DNA of 37,536 nt, taken from positions 1 through 37,536 of the forward strand of contig JAFVDW010000032.1 of NCBI GenBank assembly GCA_017478245.1, given 5' to 3'. A model generated the notes under the pieces. The model had not been told where the DNA came from, did not search any database, and saw nothing but the letters and a program-made list of their open reading frames with translations. The stretch's first letter is position 1. Each line of letters opens with the position of its first letter. Both the position numbers and the translations under genes were made by a program. The stretch comes from Lachnospiraceae bacterium. Its GTDB lineage: Bacteria; Bacillota; Clostridia; Lachnospirales; Lachnospiraceae. Positions 7,381 through 17,957 of this stretch are shown one piece after another.

Positions 7381-9372
7381 ATGGATCACTTTGAATTAGT
7401 ATCAGAATATCAGCCAACCGGAGATCAGCCTCAGGCAATCCGGGAATTGGTGGAGGGCTTTCAGGCAGGGAATCAGTTTCAGACGCTTTTGGGAGTGACG
7501 GGGTCCGGTAAGACGTTCACGATGGCGAATGTCATACAGGCGCTGAATAAGCCCACACTGATTATTGCTCACAATAAAACCTTGGCAGGACAGCTCTATG
7601 GGGAATTTAAGGAATTTTTTCCCAACAATGCGGTGGAGTATTTTGTGTCCTACTATGACTATTATCAGCCGGAGGCTTATGTGCCCCAGTCCGATACTTA
7701 TATTGCCAAGGATTCGGCAATCAATGATGAGATTGATAAGCTGCGGTTGTCTGCGACAGCGTCCCTGACGGAACGGAAGGATGTTATCGTTGTGGCAAGT
7801 GTGTCCTGTATCTATGGACTGGGAAGTCCGGATGAGTATCAGGATATGATCGTGTCTCTGCGTCCTGGAATGATAAAGGACAGAGATGTGGTGCTGCGAG
7901 AGCTGGTGGACATCCAGTATAATCGCAATGACATGGATTTGCAGAGAGGATGCTTCAGGGTGCGCGGAGATGTGATAGAGGTTTATCCGGCACAGGGCGG
8001 CGATTATTTGATCCGTGTTGAATTTTTTGGAGATGAGATTGATCGTATTGCGGAAGTGGACCCCTTAACAGGGCAGATTCATGCAGTATTGAATCATATT
8101 GCTATTTTTCCGGCGTCCCATTATGTGGTTTCGCAGGATAAGATTAAAATTGCCTGTGATAATATCGAAAAGGAGATGGAGGAGCGGGTGCGTTTTTTCA
8201 AAGGCGAGGATAAGCTGATTGAGGCACAGCGCATAGCAGAGCGTACCAATTTTGATGTGGAGATGCTCAGGGAGACGGGTTTTTGCTCCGGTATTGAGAA
8301 TTATTCCAGACATTTGAACGGTATGCAGCCCGGAGAACCGCCCATGACTCTGATGGACTTCTTCCGGGAGGATTATCTGATTATTATAGACGAATCGCAT
8401 ATGACGATTCCGCAGATTCGTGGTATGTATGCAGGAGATCGCTCGCGTAAGACGACTTTGGTGGATTATGGTTTCCGACTGCCGTCGGCACTAGATAACA
8501 GACCGCTGAACTTTGAGGAGTTTGAGGCACATATTGACCAGATGCTGTTTGTGTCTGCCACTCCGTCGGATTACGAGGAAGCGCACGAACTCTTGCGAAC
8601 GGAGCAGATCATTCGTCCCACCGGACTGCTTGACCCCGAGGTGGATGTACGTCCTGTGGAGGGACAGATTGACGATTTGATTGGCGAGGTCAACAAGGAG
8701 GTGGACAAGCACAATAAGGTGCTGATCACCACCCTGACCAAGCGTATGGCGGAGGATCTGACTGATTATATGAAGGAGGTAGGAATTCGTGTGAAATACC
8801 TCCATTCTGATATAGATACGTTGGAGCGCGCGGAGATTATCCGTGATATGCGTCTGGATGTGTTTGATGTGCTTGTGGGCATCAATTTGTTGCGAGAGGG
8901 CTTGGATATCCCGGAGATATCGCTGGTGGTGATTCTGGATGCAGATAAGGAGGGCTTCCTTAGAAGCAGCACTTCTCTGATTCAGACTATCGGACGTGCG
9001 GCGCGTAATGCGGAAGGACATGTGATCATGTACGCAGATACGATTACGGATTCTATGCATATTGCATTGGACGAAACCACCAGACGTCGTGAGCTTCAGA
9101 TGAAGTATAATGAGGAGCACGGTATCACGCCCCAGACCATCAAGAAGGCGGTTCGGGATTTGATCAGCATCTCCAAGGTGATTGCAAAGGAGGAGATGCA
9201 GTTCGAGAAGGATCCGGAGTCCATGGATCGGAGAGAACTGGAAAAGTTGATCGGAGAGGTACAGAAGAAGATGCAGAAGGCGGCAGCGGACTTGAACTTC
9301 GAGGCGGCAGCAGAGCTGCGTGACAAGATGATCGAATTGAAGCAGAAGCTGAACGAATTGGATAAGGAATAG
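7381..9372 (+). CDS. uvrB: Excinuclease ABC subunit B
   Basis: This is a 663-residue UvrB of normal length. The frame is open to a TTG at 7339, but the ATG at 7381 is chosen because it follows AAAGGGGACAGG and gives the standard start [20 protein letters not shown]. Walker A is GVTGSGKT with Lys44. The damage-probing beta-hairpin region is intact ([18 protein letters not shown]), as are the DESH Walker B motif and helicase motif VI region (TIGRAARN). A C-terminal UVR motif (about residues 618-653, [17 protein letters not shown]) binds UvrC. UvrB receives damaged DNA from UvrA, verifies the lesion and recruits UvrC for dual incision in nucleotide excision repair. uvrA follows 48 bases downstream, so the two probably form an operon. 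uvrC is not in this window. Confidence 0.97.
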   Translation: MDHFELVSEYQPTGDQPQAIRELVEGFQAGNQFQTLLGVTGSGKTFTMANVIQALNKPTLIIAHNKTLAGQLYGEFKEFFPNNAVEYFVSYYDYYQPEAYVPQSDTYIAKDSAINDEIDKLRLSATASLTERKDVIVVASVSCIYGLGSPDEYQDMIVSLRPGMIKDRDVVLRELVDIQYNRNDMDLQRGCFRVRGDVIEVYPAQGGDYLIRVEFFGDEIDRIAEVDPLTGQIHAVLNHIAIFPASHYVVSQDKIKIACDNIEKEMEERVRFFKGEDKLIEAQRIAERTNFDVEMLRETGFCSGIENYSRHLNGMQPGEPPMTLMDFFREDYLIIIDESHMTIPQIRGMYAGDRSRKTTLVDYGFRLPSALDNRPLNFEEFEAHIDQMLFVSATPSDYEEAHELLRTEQIIRPTGLLDPEVDVRPVEGQIDDLIGEVNKEVDKHNKVLITTLTKRMAEDLTDYMKEVGIRVKYLHSDIDTLERAEIIRDMRLDVFDVLVGINLLREGLDIPEISLVVILDADKEGFLRSSTSLIQTIGRAARNAEGHVIMYADTITDSMHIALDETTRRRELQMKYNEEHGITPQTIKKAVRDLISISKVIAKEEMQFEKDPESMDRRELEKLIGEVQKKMQKAAADLNFEAAAELRDKMIELKQKLNELDKE

Positions 9373-9420
9373 AAATTTTGCAAACACCTATATATTTCAG
9401 GATGAAAGAGGAGATACAGT

Positions 9421-12285
9421 ATGGACGAAGTAAAGAAGATGCTCCCTAAGGAGTATATCAGGATTCGGGGGGCTAAAGAGCACAACCTGAAAAACATTAA
9501 TGTAGACATTCCCAGAAATGAGCTTGTGGTTTTGACCGGCATGTCCGGTTCGGGCAAGTCTTCGTTGGCTTTTGATACCATTTATGCAGAGGGACAGAGA
9601 CGCTATATGGAGTCCTTGTCCTCCTATGCCAGAATGTTTTTGGGACAGATGGAGAAGCCCAATGTGGAGAGTATTTCAGGGCTTTCACCTGCTATCTCTA
9701 TCGACCAGAAATCCACCAACCGTAACCCTCGCTCCACTGTGGGTACGGTGACGGAGATTTACGATTATTTTCGTCTGCTCTATGCCAGGATTGGTACACC
9801 CCACTGCCCTAATTGCGGACGTGAGATTGCCAGACAGACGGTGGATCAGATGGTAGACCAGATTAAAGCACTGGGTGAAGGAACCAAACTGCAGCTTCTT
9901 GCACCTGTGGTGCGGGGGCGTAAGGGCGAACACGCCAAGGTGCTGGAGCGAGCCAAGAGAAGCGGCTATGTGCGTGTGCGTATTGACGGCAGTATGTATG
10001 AACTGACAGAAGAGATTAAATTGGATAAAAATATTAAGCACAATATTGACATTGTAGTAGACCGTCTGGTGGTAAAGGAAGGCATTGAGCGCAGACTGAC
10101 TGACTCCATTGAGAATGTGCTGGCATTGTCGGAAGGGCTGTTGGTGGTGGATATTATCGGCGGGGAGCCGCTGACCTTCAGCCAGAGCTTTTCCTGCCCG
10201 GACTGTGGCATCAGTATCAGCGAGGTAGAACCTAGAAGCTTCTCATTCAACAATCCCTTTGGTGCATGCCCGGAGTGCGTGGGCTTGGGATATAAGATGG
10301 AGTTTGACGTCGATCTGATGATTCCGGATAAGCGGCTTAGTATCAATGAGGGCGCTATTCAGGTGATGGGATGGCAGTCCTGTACAGACAAGTCCAGTTT
10401 TACCAATGCGATTTTGCAGGCGCTATGCAAGGAATATAAATTTGACCTTGATACCCCTTTTGAGAAATATCCCAAGAAGATTCAGGAGATTCTGATCCAT
10501 GGAACAGATGGAAAAGAGGTGGAGGTTCATTATGTAGGACAACGGGGCAGAGGTGTATATCCGGTAGCCTTCGAAGGACTCATACGAAATGTGGAACGCA
10601 AATACCGGGAGACCTTCTCGGATACCATGAAGCAGGAGTACGAGACCTTTATGCGCATCACCCCCTGCAAGCTGTGTAAGGGGATGCGTCTGAAGAAAGA
10701 GGCGCTTGCAGTCACTGTCTGCGACAAAAATATTCATGAAGTGACTTCGCTTTCCATCGGCGATTTGTATACATTTTTGCAGGAGATGCAGCTTACCCAT
10801 CAGCAGGAGTTGATTGGAAAGCAGGTGTTGAAAGAGATTCATGCCAGAGTGGGCTTCCTGATTGATGTGGGATTGGATTACCTTTCTCTGGCAAGAGGAA
10901 CGGCGACATTGTCAGGAGGCGAGGCACAGCGTATTCGTCTGGCGACGCAGATTGGCTCCGGCTTGGTAGGTGTATGCTATATTTTGGATGAGCCCAGCAT
11001 TGGTCTGCATCAGAGAGACAATGACAAGCTGTTAGCGACTTTGAAGAATCTGCGGGATTTGGGCAATACGCTGATTGTGGTGGAGCATGATGAGGATACG
11101 ATGTTGGCGGCAGATTATGTGGTGGACATCGGACCGGGAGCAGGCTCTCACGGTGGAGAGGTGATTGCCTGTGGTACAGCCCAGGAGATTATGGACAATC
11201 CTGATTCCATCACGGGCAAGTATCTGAGCGGGGAATACTGCATCCCTGTGCCTTCCACACGCAGAAAGCCCACAGGTTATCTGGAGATTCTGGGAGCACA
11301 GGAAAATAACCTAAAAAATATTAATGTGGAGATTCCGTTGGGTGTAATGACATGCGTTACCGGTGTGTCGGGCTCCGGCAAGAGTTCGTTGGTCAACGAG
11401 ATTTTATATAAGCGTCTTGCAAGAGACTTAAACCGTGCGAGAACCATTCCCGGTAAGCACAAGGATATTCAAGGACTAGAGCAGTTGGATAAGGTCATCG
11501 ATATTGACCAGTCTCCCATCGGAAGAACACCCCGCTCCAATCCTGCCACTTATACAGGCGTGTTTGACCAGATTCGTGATCTCTTTGCATCGACGGCGGA
11601 TGCAAAGGCAAGAGGTTACAATAAGGGGCGTTTCAGCTTCAATGTGAAGGGGGGACGTTGTGAGGCATGCGGCGGCGACGGTATTAACAAGATAGAGATG
11701 CACTTTTTGCCGGATGTGTATGTGCCCTGTGAGGTGTGCGGCGGAAAGCGTTACAACCGTGAGACACTGGAAGTGAAATACAAGGGAAAGAGTATTTTTG
11801 ATGTGTTGGATATGACGGTGGAGGAGGCGTTGCCTTTCTTTGAGAACCTGCCCTCCATTCGTCATAAGATAGAGACGCTTTATGATGTGGGCTTGTCTTA
11901 TGTGAAGCTGGGGCAGCCATCCACGACGCTGTCGGGAGGCGAGGCACAACGTATCAAGCTTGCTGCAGAGTTGTCCAGACGCAGCACCGGCAAGACTATC
12001 TATATTCTGGATGAGCCTACTACAGGCTTACATTTTGCAGATGTGCATAAACTGGTGGAGATACTGCATCGACTGGCAGACGGTGGCAATACAGTAGTGG
12101 TTATCGAGCACAATCTGGATGTGATTAAGACGGCGGACTATATACTGGATATCGGACCGGAGGGCGGCGACAAGGGTGGCACAATCATAGCCAAGGGTAC
12201 GCCGGAGCAGGTTGCGAAGAACAAGAAATCCTACACCGGATATTATGTAGGGAAGATGTTGGAGAAGGCAAAAACAAAAAAATAG
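9421..12285 (+). CDS. uvrA: Excinuclease ABC subunit A
   Basis: This is a 954-residue UvrA of normal length, starting at ATG 9421 behind AAAGAGGAGA. It has two ABC ATPase modules. Walker A motifs are GMSGSGKSS (Lys46) and GVSGSGKSS (Lys654). Both signature motifs, [12 protein letters not shown] and [12 protein letters not shown], are present, with Walker B regions [13 protein letters not shown] and [13 protein letters not shown]. Zinc modules are visible as CPNCG near residue 125, CPDCG...CPEC near 260, and CEACGGDG...CEVCGG in the C-terminal half. UvrA dimers scan DNA for lesions, load UvrB and leave. The gene is transcribed with uvrB and is followed by a strong terminator. No truncation or missing key residue is seen. 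Confidence 0.97.
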   Translation: MDEVKKMLPKEYIRIRGAKEHNLKNINVDIPRNELVVLTGMSGSGKSSLAFDTIYAEGQRRYMESLSSYARMFLGQMEKPNVESISGLSPAISIDQKSTNRNPRSTVGTVTEIYDYFRLLYARIGTPHCPNCGREIARQTVDQMVDQIKALGEGTKLQLLAPVVRGRKGEHAKVLERAKRSGYVRVRIDGSMYELTEEIKLDKNIKHNIDIVVDRLVVKEGIERRLTDSIENVLALSEGLLVVDIIGGEPLTFSQSFSCPDCGISISEVEPRSFSFNNPFGACPECVGLGYKMEFDVDLMIPDKRLSINEGAIQVMGWQSCTDKSSFTNAILQALCKEYKFDLDTPFEKYPKKIQEILIHGTDGKEVEVHYVGQRGRGVYPVAFEGLIRNVERKYRETFSDTMKQEYETFMRITPCKLCKGMRLKKEALAVTVCDKNIHEVTSLSIGDLYTFLQEMQLTHQQELIGKQVLKEIHARVGFLIDVGLDYLSLARGTATLSGGEAQRIRLATQIGSGLVGVCYILDEPSIGLHQRDNDKLLATLKNLRDLGNTLIVVEHDEDTMLAADYVVDIGPGAGSHGGEVIACGTAQEIMDNPDSITGKYLSGEYCIPVPSTRRKPTGYLEILGAQENNLKNINVEIPLGVMTCVTGVSGSGKSSLVNEILYKRLARDLNRARTIPGKHKDIQGLEQLDKVIDIDQSPIGRTPRSNPATYTGVFDQIRDLFASTADAKARGYNKGRFSFNVKGGRCEACGGDGINKIEMHFLPDVYVPCEVCGGKRYNRETLEVKYKGKSIFDVLDMTVEEALPFFENLPSIRHKIETLYDVGLSYVKLGQPSTTLSGGEAQRIKLAAELSRRSTGKTIYILDEPTTGLHFADVHKLVEILHRLADGGNTVVVIEHNLDVIKTADYILDIGPEGGDKGGTIIAKGTPEQVAKNKKSYTGYYVGKMLEKAKTKK

Positions 12286-12347
12286 GTGCCGGAGTATAAA
12301 GTTATAGCGGTCTTTTGCCGATATTTCTTACAGAAACGAGGTGCACG

Positions 12348-12397
12348 GACGCAGGAGTAGAACAGAAGGAGCTGTTCTACTTGCTGTGTCTTTTTTT
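12348..12397 (+). terminator. Strong terminator after uvrA
   Basis: GACGCAG-ga-GTAGAACAG (12348-12365) pairs with CTGTTCTAC-ttg-CTGTGTC (12372-12390) around the loop AAGGAG, followed by seven T. The stem has two helices of nine and seven pairs with a small internal loop. It ends the uvrBA unit. The rest of the 302-base gap to mbl (12286-12587) holds the mbl promoter and a leader of about 135 bases in which I see no riboswitch. Confidence 0.88.
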
Positions 12398-12417
12398 AAA
12401 AAATTTTACAAACCCCC

Positions 12418-12446
12418 TATGAAAATCATCTATTTTCAGTTATAAT
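12418..12446 (+). promoter_or_regulatory. Promoter of the mbl-flagellar rod gene cluster
   Basis: A perfect -10 box TATAAT lies at 12441-12446. With 17-base spacing the -35 would be TATGAA (12418-12423), which is weak; shifting one base gives ATGAAA. The pattern is sigma-A type, not sigma-28, which is notable for a unit that also carries flagellar genes. The untranslated leader to the mbl start is about 135 bases and could fold a hairpin between AGTCGG (12465-12470) and CCGGC further on, but no known regulatory RNA matches. Confidence 0.55.
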
Positions 12447-12587
12447 ATATTTCGTATGACTAAAAGTCGGCATGTAGTCAAGAATAAAAAGGGAGACTGT
12501 TTGACCGGCAGATATGACTAGAGGTAGTTAAAGCAACTGAAAATATAGAACACTATGATTAGAATTCATAGAAAGGGGCATAAGGTA

Positions 12588-13580
12588 ATGCAGTGCACAG
12601 ACATTGGAATTGATTTGGGTACAGCCAGCATATTGGTTTACATTAGAGGAAAGGGTGTCGTTTTGAAGGAGCCGTCAGTGGTGGCTTTTGACAGAGACAC
12701 CAATCGTATTAAAGCGATTGGCGAGGATGCGAGACTGATGCTGGGTAGAACTCCCGGCAATATCGTAGCGGTAAGACCCTTGCGTCAGGGTGTTATTTCA
12801 GATTACACCGTCACAGAGAAAATGATGAAGTATTTCATCCAGAAGGCGTTGGGCAGAAGAACCTTCCGCAAACCGCGTATCGCAGTATGCGTGCCCAGCG
12901 GAGTGACAGAGGTTGAGAAGAAGGCAGTGGAGGATGCAACCTATCAGGCAGGTGCAAGAGAGGTTTCTATCATTGAGGAGCCTATTGCGGCAGCGATTGG
13001 AGCGGGAATCGATATTTCCAAGCCCTGCGGTAATATGATTGTGGACATTGGCGGCGGTACCTCCGATATCGCGGTGATTTCCCTGGGTGGCACGGTGGTC
13101 AGCGCGTCCATCAAAATTGCCGGAGATGATTTTGATGAAGCGATTGTCCGTTATATGCGCAAAAAGCATAATCTTCTGATTGGTGAAAGAACCGCGGAGG
13201 ATATGAAGATAAAGATTGGCTCTGCTTATAAGAGAGCAGAAGTCGATTATATGGATGTCAGAGGGCGAAATCTTGTAACAGGTCTGCCCAAGACAGTACA
13301 GGTTTCTTCCGAGGAGACGGAGGAAGCGCTGCGAGAGACGACTTCACAGATTGTAGAGACGATTCACAGTGTTCTGGAGAAGACGCCGCCTGAGTTGGCT
13401 GCGGATATCGCTGACAGAGGAATTGTGCTCACCGGCGGCGGCAGTCTGCTGCGCGGGTTGGAGGATTTGATTTCTTCCAAGACCGGCATCAACACCATGA
13501 CCGCTGAGGATCCGATGACAGCGGTTGCAATCGGTACCGGCAGATATGTGGAGTTCCTGGCAGGATATCGAGACAACTAA
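12588..13580 (+). CDS. mbl: MreB/Mbl-type rod-shape actin homologue
   Basis: This is a 330-residue actin-fold ATPase. The ATG at 12588 is chosen over the in-frame ATG at 12555 because it follows AAAGGGGC and gives the normal start, with GIDLGTASILVY close to the N-terminus. Phosphate-binding loops GIDLGTAS and DIGGGTSDIAVI, and the adenosine motif GIVLTGGGSLLRGL, are all present. MreB/Mbl filaments under the membrane guide lateral cell-wall synthesis. The gene order mbl, then two flagellar hook-basal-body genes, is the same as Bacillus mbl-flhO-flhP, which is why I prefer Mbl. No membrane-inserting amphipathic helix longer than usual is seen. The next gene starts 25 bases later. Confidence 0.9.
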   Translation: MQCTDIGIDLGTASILVYIRGKGVVLKEPSVVAFDRDTNRIKAIGEDARLMLGRTPGNIVAVRPLRQGVISDYTVTEKMMKYFIQKALGRRTFRKPRIAVCVPSGVTEVEKKAVEDATYQAGAREVSIIEEPIAAAIGAGIDISKPCGNMIVDIGGGTSDIAVISLGGTVVSASIKIAGDDFDEAIVRYMRKKHNLLIGERTAEDMKIKIGSAYKRAEVDYMDVRGRNLVTGLPKTVQVSSEETEEALRETTSQIVETIHSVLEKTPPELAADIADRGIVLTGGGSLLRGLEDLISSKTGINTMTAEDPMTAVAIGTGRYVEFLAGYRDN

Positions 13581-13605
13581 AATTTGATGAAAAGAGGGCA
13601 CTGGT

Positions 13606-14385
13606 ATGGTAAAAGGCTTATACACGGCATACACAGGTATGTTAAATGAACAGCACAGAATGGATGTCATGACGAATGCGTTAGCCAATGTTACCACGGT
13701 GGGCTATAAGAAAGAAGGCACTACCAGTCAGTCCTTTGACGATATTTTGGCACTGAAGATTAAAGACAGTTCCGTAGGACTGCAGAATGTTCAGCGCATT
13801 GGAATTAACAATCCCGGCGTAAAAATTGGGGAGAACTATGTGGATTACTCTCAAGGCTCTTTCCGCATCACAGATAACACCTATGATCTGGCATTGTCCG
13901 GCGATGGTTTCTTTGCCATTGAATTTACCAACAAGGCGGGGGAGACTTCTACCAAGTATACTCGTGCCGGACAGTTCACCTTGAATAAAGAGGGCTTTCT
14001 TGTGACACAGGAAGGCGATTATGTACTGGACACCAATAACCGTCGTATTCAGTTGGATACCTTAAAGGATTCCAAAATATACAGAGACGGTACCATTCAG
14101 CAGGATGGGGTAGATGTGGCGAGGATTCAGGTGACAGATTTTGAGAACTATGATTACCTGCAAAGATACGGTGAGACTTACTTTGAACCCATTGAAGGGG
14201 CGCAGATGAGAGCCGCGGACGCAGATATGTACTCCGGATATCTGGAGATGGCGAATGTGCAGTCCGTGTCGGAGATGGTAAATCTGATTTCCATCACGCG
14301 CCAGTATGAGTCGAATCAGAAGGTCATTCAGACAATCGATGATACCTTGCAGGTAGCAGTGACGCAGTTGGGCAGAGTACAGTAA
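13606..14385 (+). CDS. flhO: Flagellar hook-basal body protein, FlhO-like (FlgF/FlgG family)
   Basis: This is a 259-residue axial flagellar protein. The start MVKGLYTAYTGMLNEQHRMD, followed by VMTNALANVTTVGYK, is the N-terminal rod helix motif (ANV.T.GYK) of FlgB/C/E/F/G proteins. The middle has the conserved flagellar basal-body core (ALSGDGFFAIE, YTRAGQFTLNKEGFLVT). The C-terminal helix NLISITRQYESNQKVIQTID lacks the exact MIxxQRAYELNSK pattern of FlgG, so a proximal rod or FlhO role is more likely. These proteins are exported by the flagellar type III system and form the rod. The start codon follows GAGGGCAC at short spacing. It is followed by the second rod gene after 11 bases. The exact placement, FlgF versus FlhO, cannot be fixed by eye. 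Confidence 0.85.
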   Translation: MVKGLYTAYTGMLNEQHRMDVMTNALANVTTVGYKKEGTTSQSFDDILALKIKDSSVGLQNVQRIGINNPGVKIGENYVDYSQGSFRITDNTYDLALSGDGFFAIEFTNKAGETSTKYTRAGQFTLNKEGFLVTQEGDYVLDTNNRRIQLDTLKDSKIYRDGTIQQDGVDVARIQVTDFENYDYLQRYGETYFEPIEGAQMRAADADMYSGYLEMANVQSVSEMVNLISITRQYESNQKVIQTIDDTLQVAVTQLGRVQ

Positions 14386-14396
14386 AGGAGTAGTGT

Positions 14397-15215
14397 ATGG
14401 TACGCAGTTTATGGACAGCAGCGACAGGAATGATCGCACAGCAGGTAAATGTTGACACCATTGCCAACAATCTTGCCAATGTAAATACCAATGGATACAA
14501 AACACAGGTCAACGAATTCAAGAGCCTGTTATATCAGAATATTCAGACCAAAACCACATCTGCCAACGGAGATGCGAAGCCGTCAAGTGCACAGGTAGGA
14601 CTGGGCGTGCGCAATTCATCCATTTCCTCTGTATTTAAGACAGGAAGTCTGCTTGCTTCTGAAAGCGACACTGCCTTTGCGATTGATGGTAAGGGATTCT
14701 TCTCCGTCAGGGGCGAGGACGGTAATACATACTACACCAGAAATGGTAATTTTAAATTTACATTGGCGACCAATGGCGCGAATATGCTGGCAACCTCAGA
14801 TGGATTGCCGGTTATGGACTCCACAGGTAAGCCGATCATACTGGATCAGAGTTATATTATGAGCGAGATTAGCGTTACGAAGGATGGCGAACTATGTTAT
14901 CCGGACGAACTGAATAATCCCCAACCTTTGGGCATCCGTATTGGTGTATACCAGTTCAACAATCCCAATGGTCTGGAAAAACTCTCAGACAGCTTATTTC
15001 AGCAGACTGCGGCAAGCGGGCAGCCTTTAAATGAGGCGACCAATGATAGACTGGAGAAGAGTAAAGTTATTCAGGGCTACCTGGAGGGCTCCAATGTACA
15101 GGTGGCAGACGAAATGGTTAATATGATCGTAGCGCAACGCGCCTACGAACTGAATTCCAAAGCAATCACTGCATCCGACGAGATGCTGCAACAAGCCAAC
15201 AACTTGCGGAGGTAA
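14397..15215 (+). CDS. flgG: Flagellar distal rod protein FlgG (FlhP-like)
   Basis: This is a 272-residue protein. It begins MVRSLWTAATGMIAQQ and continues with NNLANVNTNGYKTQVNEF, the classic FlgG N-terminus. The core contains FAIDGKGFFSVR and YTRNGNFKF. The C-terminus MVNMIVAQRAYELNSKAI, then SDEMLQQANNL, is the FlgG signature and will form the coiled-coil rod wall together with the N-terminal helix. FlgG builds the distal rod between the proximal rod and the hook. It follows its paralogue closely, with AAAGGAG eight bases before the start. In Bacillus the gene in this position is called flhP and is thought to replace flgG in function. The two adjacent paralogues probably arose by duplication. 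Confidence 0.9.
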   Translation: MVRSLWTAATGMIAQQVNVDTIANNLANVNTNGYKTQVNEFKSLLYQNIQTKTTSANGDAKPSSAQVGLGVRNSSISSVFKTGSLLASESDTAFAIDGKGFFSVRGEDGNTYYTRNGNFKFTLATNGANMLATSDGLPVMDSTGKPIILDQSYIMSEISVTKDGELCYPDELNNPQPLGIRIGVYQFNNPNGLEKLSDSLFQQTAASGQPLNEATNDRLEKSKVIQGYLEGSNVQVADEMVNMIVAQRAYELNSKAITASDEMLQQANNLRR

Positions 15216-15236
15216 CGCGCCAAGGAGGAGAATCAT

Positions 15237-15608
15237 ATGGATATAAACAGCATTTCTTCCTACTATAATGATATGTATACCAATGCTTCCAAACAGCAGG
15301 CGGACAAGCTGGAGGACAAGCTGAAATCAGACTATTCGCAGGCTACGGATGAGGAGCTGATGGACGTCTGTAAGCAATTTGAGGCTTATTTTGTTGAGCA
15401 GATGTTTAAGGAGATGGCTAACACCATCCCTGTCAATGAGGAGAGAACCGGAGCAAACGCTACGCTGGTGGATTATTACAAAGATCAGATGATTCAGAAT
15501 ATTGCTACGGAATCCACGGAGCAGAGCGGCTTGGGACTGGCGCAGATGTTATATGAGCAGATGAGGCGCAATTATGGTCTGGATGCTGCGGATATTGCAA
15601 CAGAGTGA
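15237..15608 (+). CDS. flgJ: Rod-binding protein, FlgJ N-terminal domain only
   Basis: This is a 123-residue protein with a strong AAGGAGGAG ribosome site. It matches the rod-binding domain of FlgJ. The pattern is LMDVCKQFEAYFVEQMFKEM, followed by a helix with YYKDQMIQNIA and a C-terminal GLGLAQMLYEQM motif. In proteobacteria FlgJ fuses this domain to a muramidase that opens the cell wall for the rod; here the protein stops after the rod-binding part, as in many Firmicutes. It would cap rod assembly and needs a separate wall hydrolase. It ends the mbl-flhO-flgG-flgJ unit. A hairpin overlaps its stop codon. Confidence 0.88.
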   Translation: MDINSISSYYNDMYTNASKQQADKLEDKLKSDYSQATDEELMDVCKQFEAYFVEQMFKEMANTIPVNEERTGANATLVDYYKDQMIQNIATESTEQSGLGLAQMLYEQMRRNYGLDAADIATE

Positions 15609-15629
15609 GGGGAGAGCCTGCTCTGTTGC
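15597..15629 (+). other. Hairpin over the flgJ stop codon
   Basis: GCAACAGAG (15597-15605) and CTCTGTTGC (15621-15629) are perfectly complementary, nine base pairs, with a 15-base loop. The left arm lies in the end of the flgJ frame and the TGA stop is in the loop. No T-run follows, so it is not a standard terminator. It may protect the mRNA 3' end or moderate read-through into recD2. Confidence 0.5.
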
Positions 15630-15665
15630 GAAAATATGTAAATAATCAAAAGGTCTAAAATTCTT

Positions 15666-17900
15666 ATGGAAACAATCAATGGTTATGTGGATCACATAAT
15701 TTACCAAAATGACGAAAATGGTTATACAGTTCTTGCACTTATTTCAGAGGGCGAAGAGATAACCTGTGTGGGGAATTGTAAAGGGCTGACGCAAGGGGAG
15801 ACCATTGCGGCGCAGGGGGATTATGTGGAACATCCGCTTTATGGGATGCAATTTAAAATGAATGAATACCATGTGGAGGCGCCCAAGGACAGTGTGAGCA
15901 TGGAGCGGTATCTGGGGTCCGGCGCAGTCAAGGGTGTAGGAGCGGCTCTGGCAGCCCGCATTGTAAAGAAATTCGGAGATGATACTTTTCGGATTATTGA
16001 GGAAGAGCCGGAGCGTCTTGCTGAGATTAAGGGGATCAGTCTGCGCAAGGCACAGGAAATAGCGGTACAGATGGAGGAAAAAAAGGATCTCAGAGAGGGA
16101 CTGGTATTTTTGCAGCAGTTTGGTATTTCCAATGCCTTGGCAGTACGAATTTATGACACTTATGGAGCCGGTCTATACTCGGTTATGAGGGAAAATCCTT
16201 ATCGGCTAGCAGAAGATATCAACGGTGTGGGCTTTCGAATGGCTGATGAAATCGCAGGAAAAATCGGGATTCACACGGATTCGGATTATCGCATTCGCAG
16301 TGGGATTTTCTATACGCTGTTGCAGGCGGTGGGGGAAGGACATTGCTATCTTCCGATGAAATTACTGTTGGAACGCTCCAGAGAACTGCTGCAGGTGGAG
16401 GAGGAATATATTCGTCCGCAGGTAGATAATCTGATGATGGATAGGAAGCTTGTCATCAAGGGTGACTGTGTTTATGCTGCCAATTATTATTATGCGGAAT
16501 TAAATTGTGCGAGAATGCTTCAGGAGCTGCATATTCCTATGTGGGACACAGAGAATCTGCCTTCGCAGGACACAATGCTTCGCAAGCGGCTGGAACGTTT
16601 GGCGAAAAGCCTTGAGATGGAATTGGACGACCTGCAGCTTGAGGCGGTGATGGAATGTATACGCAATGGAGTGTTCGTGCTTTCCGGCGGACCGGGAACG
16701 GGAAAGACTACTACCATCAATATGATTATTCATTATTTTGATGCTGAAGGGTTGGACATTTTGCTGGCAGCGCCAACCGGGCGGGCAGCAAAGCGAATGA
16801 CAGAGGCAACCGGATATGAGGCGAGAACCATCCACCGACTGCTTGAACTCAATAGTGCGCTCTCCAGCGAGGATACCAGAAAGGTAAATTTCGAGAGGAA
16901 TGCTGAGAATCCGCTGGAGGCGGATGTGGTAATCATCGATGAGATGTCTATGGTGGATATACAGCTCTTTCAGGCGCTGCTCAAAGCGATTGTACCGGGG
17001 ACGCGTCTGGTGCTTGTGGGAGATGTGAATCAGCTCCCCAGTATTGGACCGGGACAGGTCTTGCGGGATATTATGGAGAGTCGCGAACTGCCCATGGTGG
17101 TGCTGCAAAAAATTTTTCGGCAGGCGATGGAAAGTGACATTGTTGTCAATGCACATCGGATAAATCGTGGAGAACAGATTTCCATGGATAACAAGTCGAA
17201 GGATTTTTTTCTGTTGGAAAGAAATGACAATAACGTCATATATAAGCATATGATTCAGCTCATGCAGGATATGCTGCCGGGATATGTGAATGCCACTCCC
17301 TTTGATATTCAGGTGCTGACCCCCATGCGAAAGGGGGCGTTGGGATGCGAGGTGTTAAACGGTATTCTACAGAAGTATTTGAATCCGCCGGATACGGCAA
17401 AACGAGAGTATAGTAGCGGAGAGCGCATCTACCGGGAGGGCGATAAGGTGATGCAGATTCGCAATAATTACCAGTTGGAGTGGGAGATTTTGAGTAAATA
17501 TGGTATCCCCATTGATAAGGGAATGGGAGTCTTTAATGGGGATATGGGACGGATTGTTGAGATAAATGAGACTGCATCCTGTATGGTAGTGGAGTATGAT
17601 GAGCATCGCAGAGTGACATATCCCTTCACATTGTTGGAGGAATTGGAGCTGTCTTATGCGATTACGATTCACAAGTCTCAGGGAAGTGAGTATCCTGCAG
17701 TCATCATTCCATTGTTGGGCGGTCCCAGAATGCTGTTTAATCGCAATCTGCTATATACTGCGATTACGCGGGCGAGAAATTGTGTCATGATTTTGGGCAG
17801 CAGTGGCACAGTGCGGAATATGATTGAAAATGTCAGCGAGAATCAACGATATACGTCGCTTGCCACCAGGATTCGGGAAATCTATGGCAGTGTACTGTAA
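15666..17900 (+). CDS. recD2: ATP-dependent 5'-3' DNA helicase RecD2
   Basis: This is a 744-residue RecD-like helicase of the RecD2 class, longer than RecD of RecBCD because of an N-terminal region. That region has an OB-like part (residues 1-75) and a helix-hairpin-helix part (AVKGVGAALAARIVKKFG, then EIKGISLRKAQEIA). The superfamily 1B helicase core has Walker A GGPGTGKTTT with Lys347, the DEMSMVD Walker B and, near the end, the THKSQGSEYPAVIIPL motif with YTAITRAR. RecD2 unwinds DNA with 5'-3' polarity and works outside RecBCD in replication-fork maintenance, mismatch repair and stress resistance. The start at 15666 has only a weak AAAAGG upstream. It precedes comFC by 57 bases. Confidence 0.94.
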   Translation: METINGYVDHIIYQNDENGYTVLALISEGEEITCVGNCKGLTQGETIAAQGDYVEHPLYGMQFKMNEYHVEAPKDSVSMERYLGSGAVKGVGAALAARIVKKFGDDTFRIIEEEPERLAEIKGISLRKAQEIAVQMEEKKDLREGLVFLQQFGISNALAVRIYDTYGAGLYSVMRENPYRLAEDINGVGFRMADEIAGKIGIHTDSDYRIRSGIFYTLLQAVGEGHCYLPMKLLLERSRELLQVEEEYIRPQVDNLMMDRKLVIKGDCVYAANYYYAELNCARMLQELHIPMWDTENLPSQDTMLRKRLERLAKSLEMELDDLQLEAVMECIRNGVFVLSGGPGTGKTTTINMIIHYFDAEGLDILLAAPTGRAAKRMTEATGYEARTIHRLLELNSALSSEDTRKVNFERNAENPLEADVVIIDEMSMVDIQLFQALLKAIVPGTRLVLVGDVNQLPSIGPGQVLRDIMESRELPMVVLQKIFRQAMESDIVVNAHRINRGEQISMDNKSKDFFLLERNDNNVIYKHMIQLMQDMLPGYVNATPFDIQVLTPMRKGALGCEVLNGILQKYLNPPDTAKREYSSGERIYREGDKVMQIRNNYQLEWEILSKYGIPIDKGMGVFNGDMGRIVEINETASCMVVEYDEHRRVTYPFTLLEELELSYAITIHKSQGSEYPAVIIPLLGGPRMLFNRNLLYTAITRARNCVMILGSSGTVRNMIENVSENQRYTSLATRIREIYGSVL

Positions 17901-17957
17901 TCTATGCAGGCTGCCGCTTGTACCGGCGATTTTGGAGAAGGTCGGAAAGGCAAAATA

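Noticed and set aside
8491-9387. 298-codon antisense ORF over uvrB
   Set aside because: uvrB is complete and conserved here; the antisense product shows no family motif.
12453-12587. Riboswitch in the mbl leader
   Set aside because: The leader shows no conserved c-di-GMP, c-di-AMP or other known core; only weak pairing is visible.
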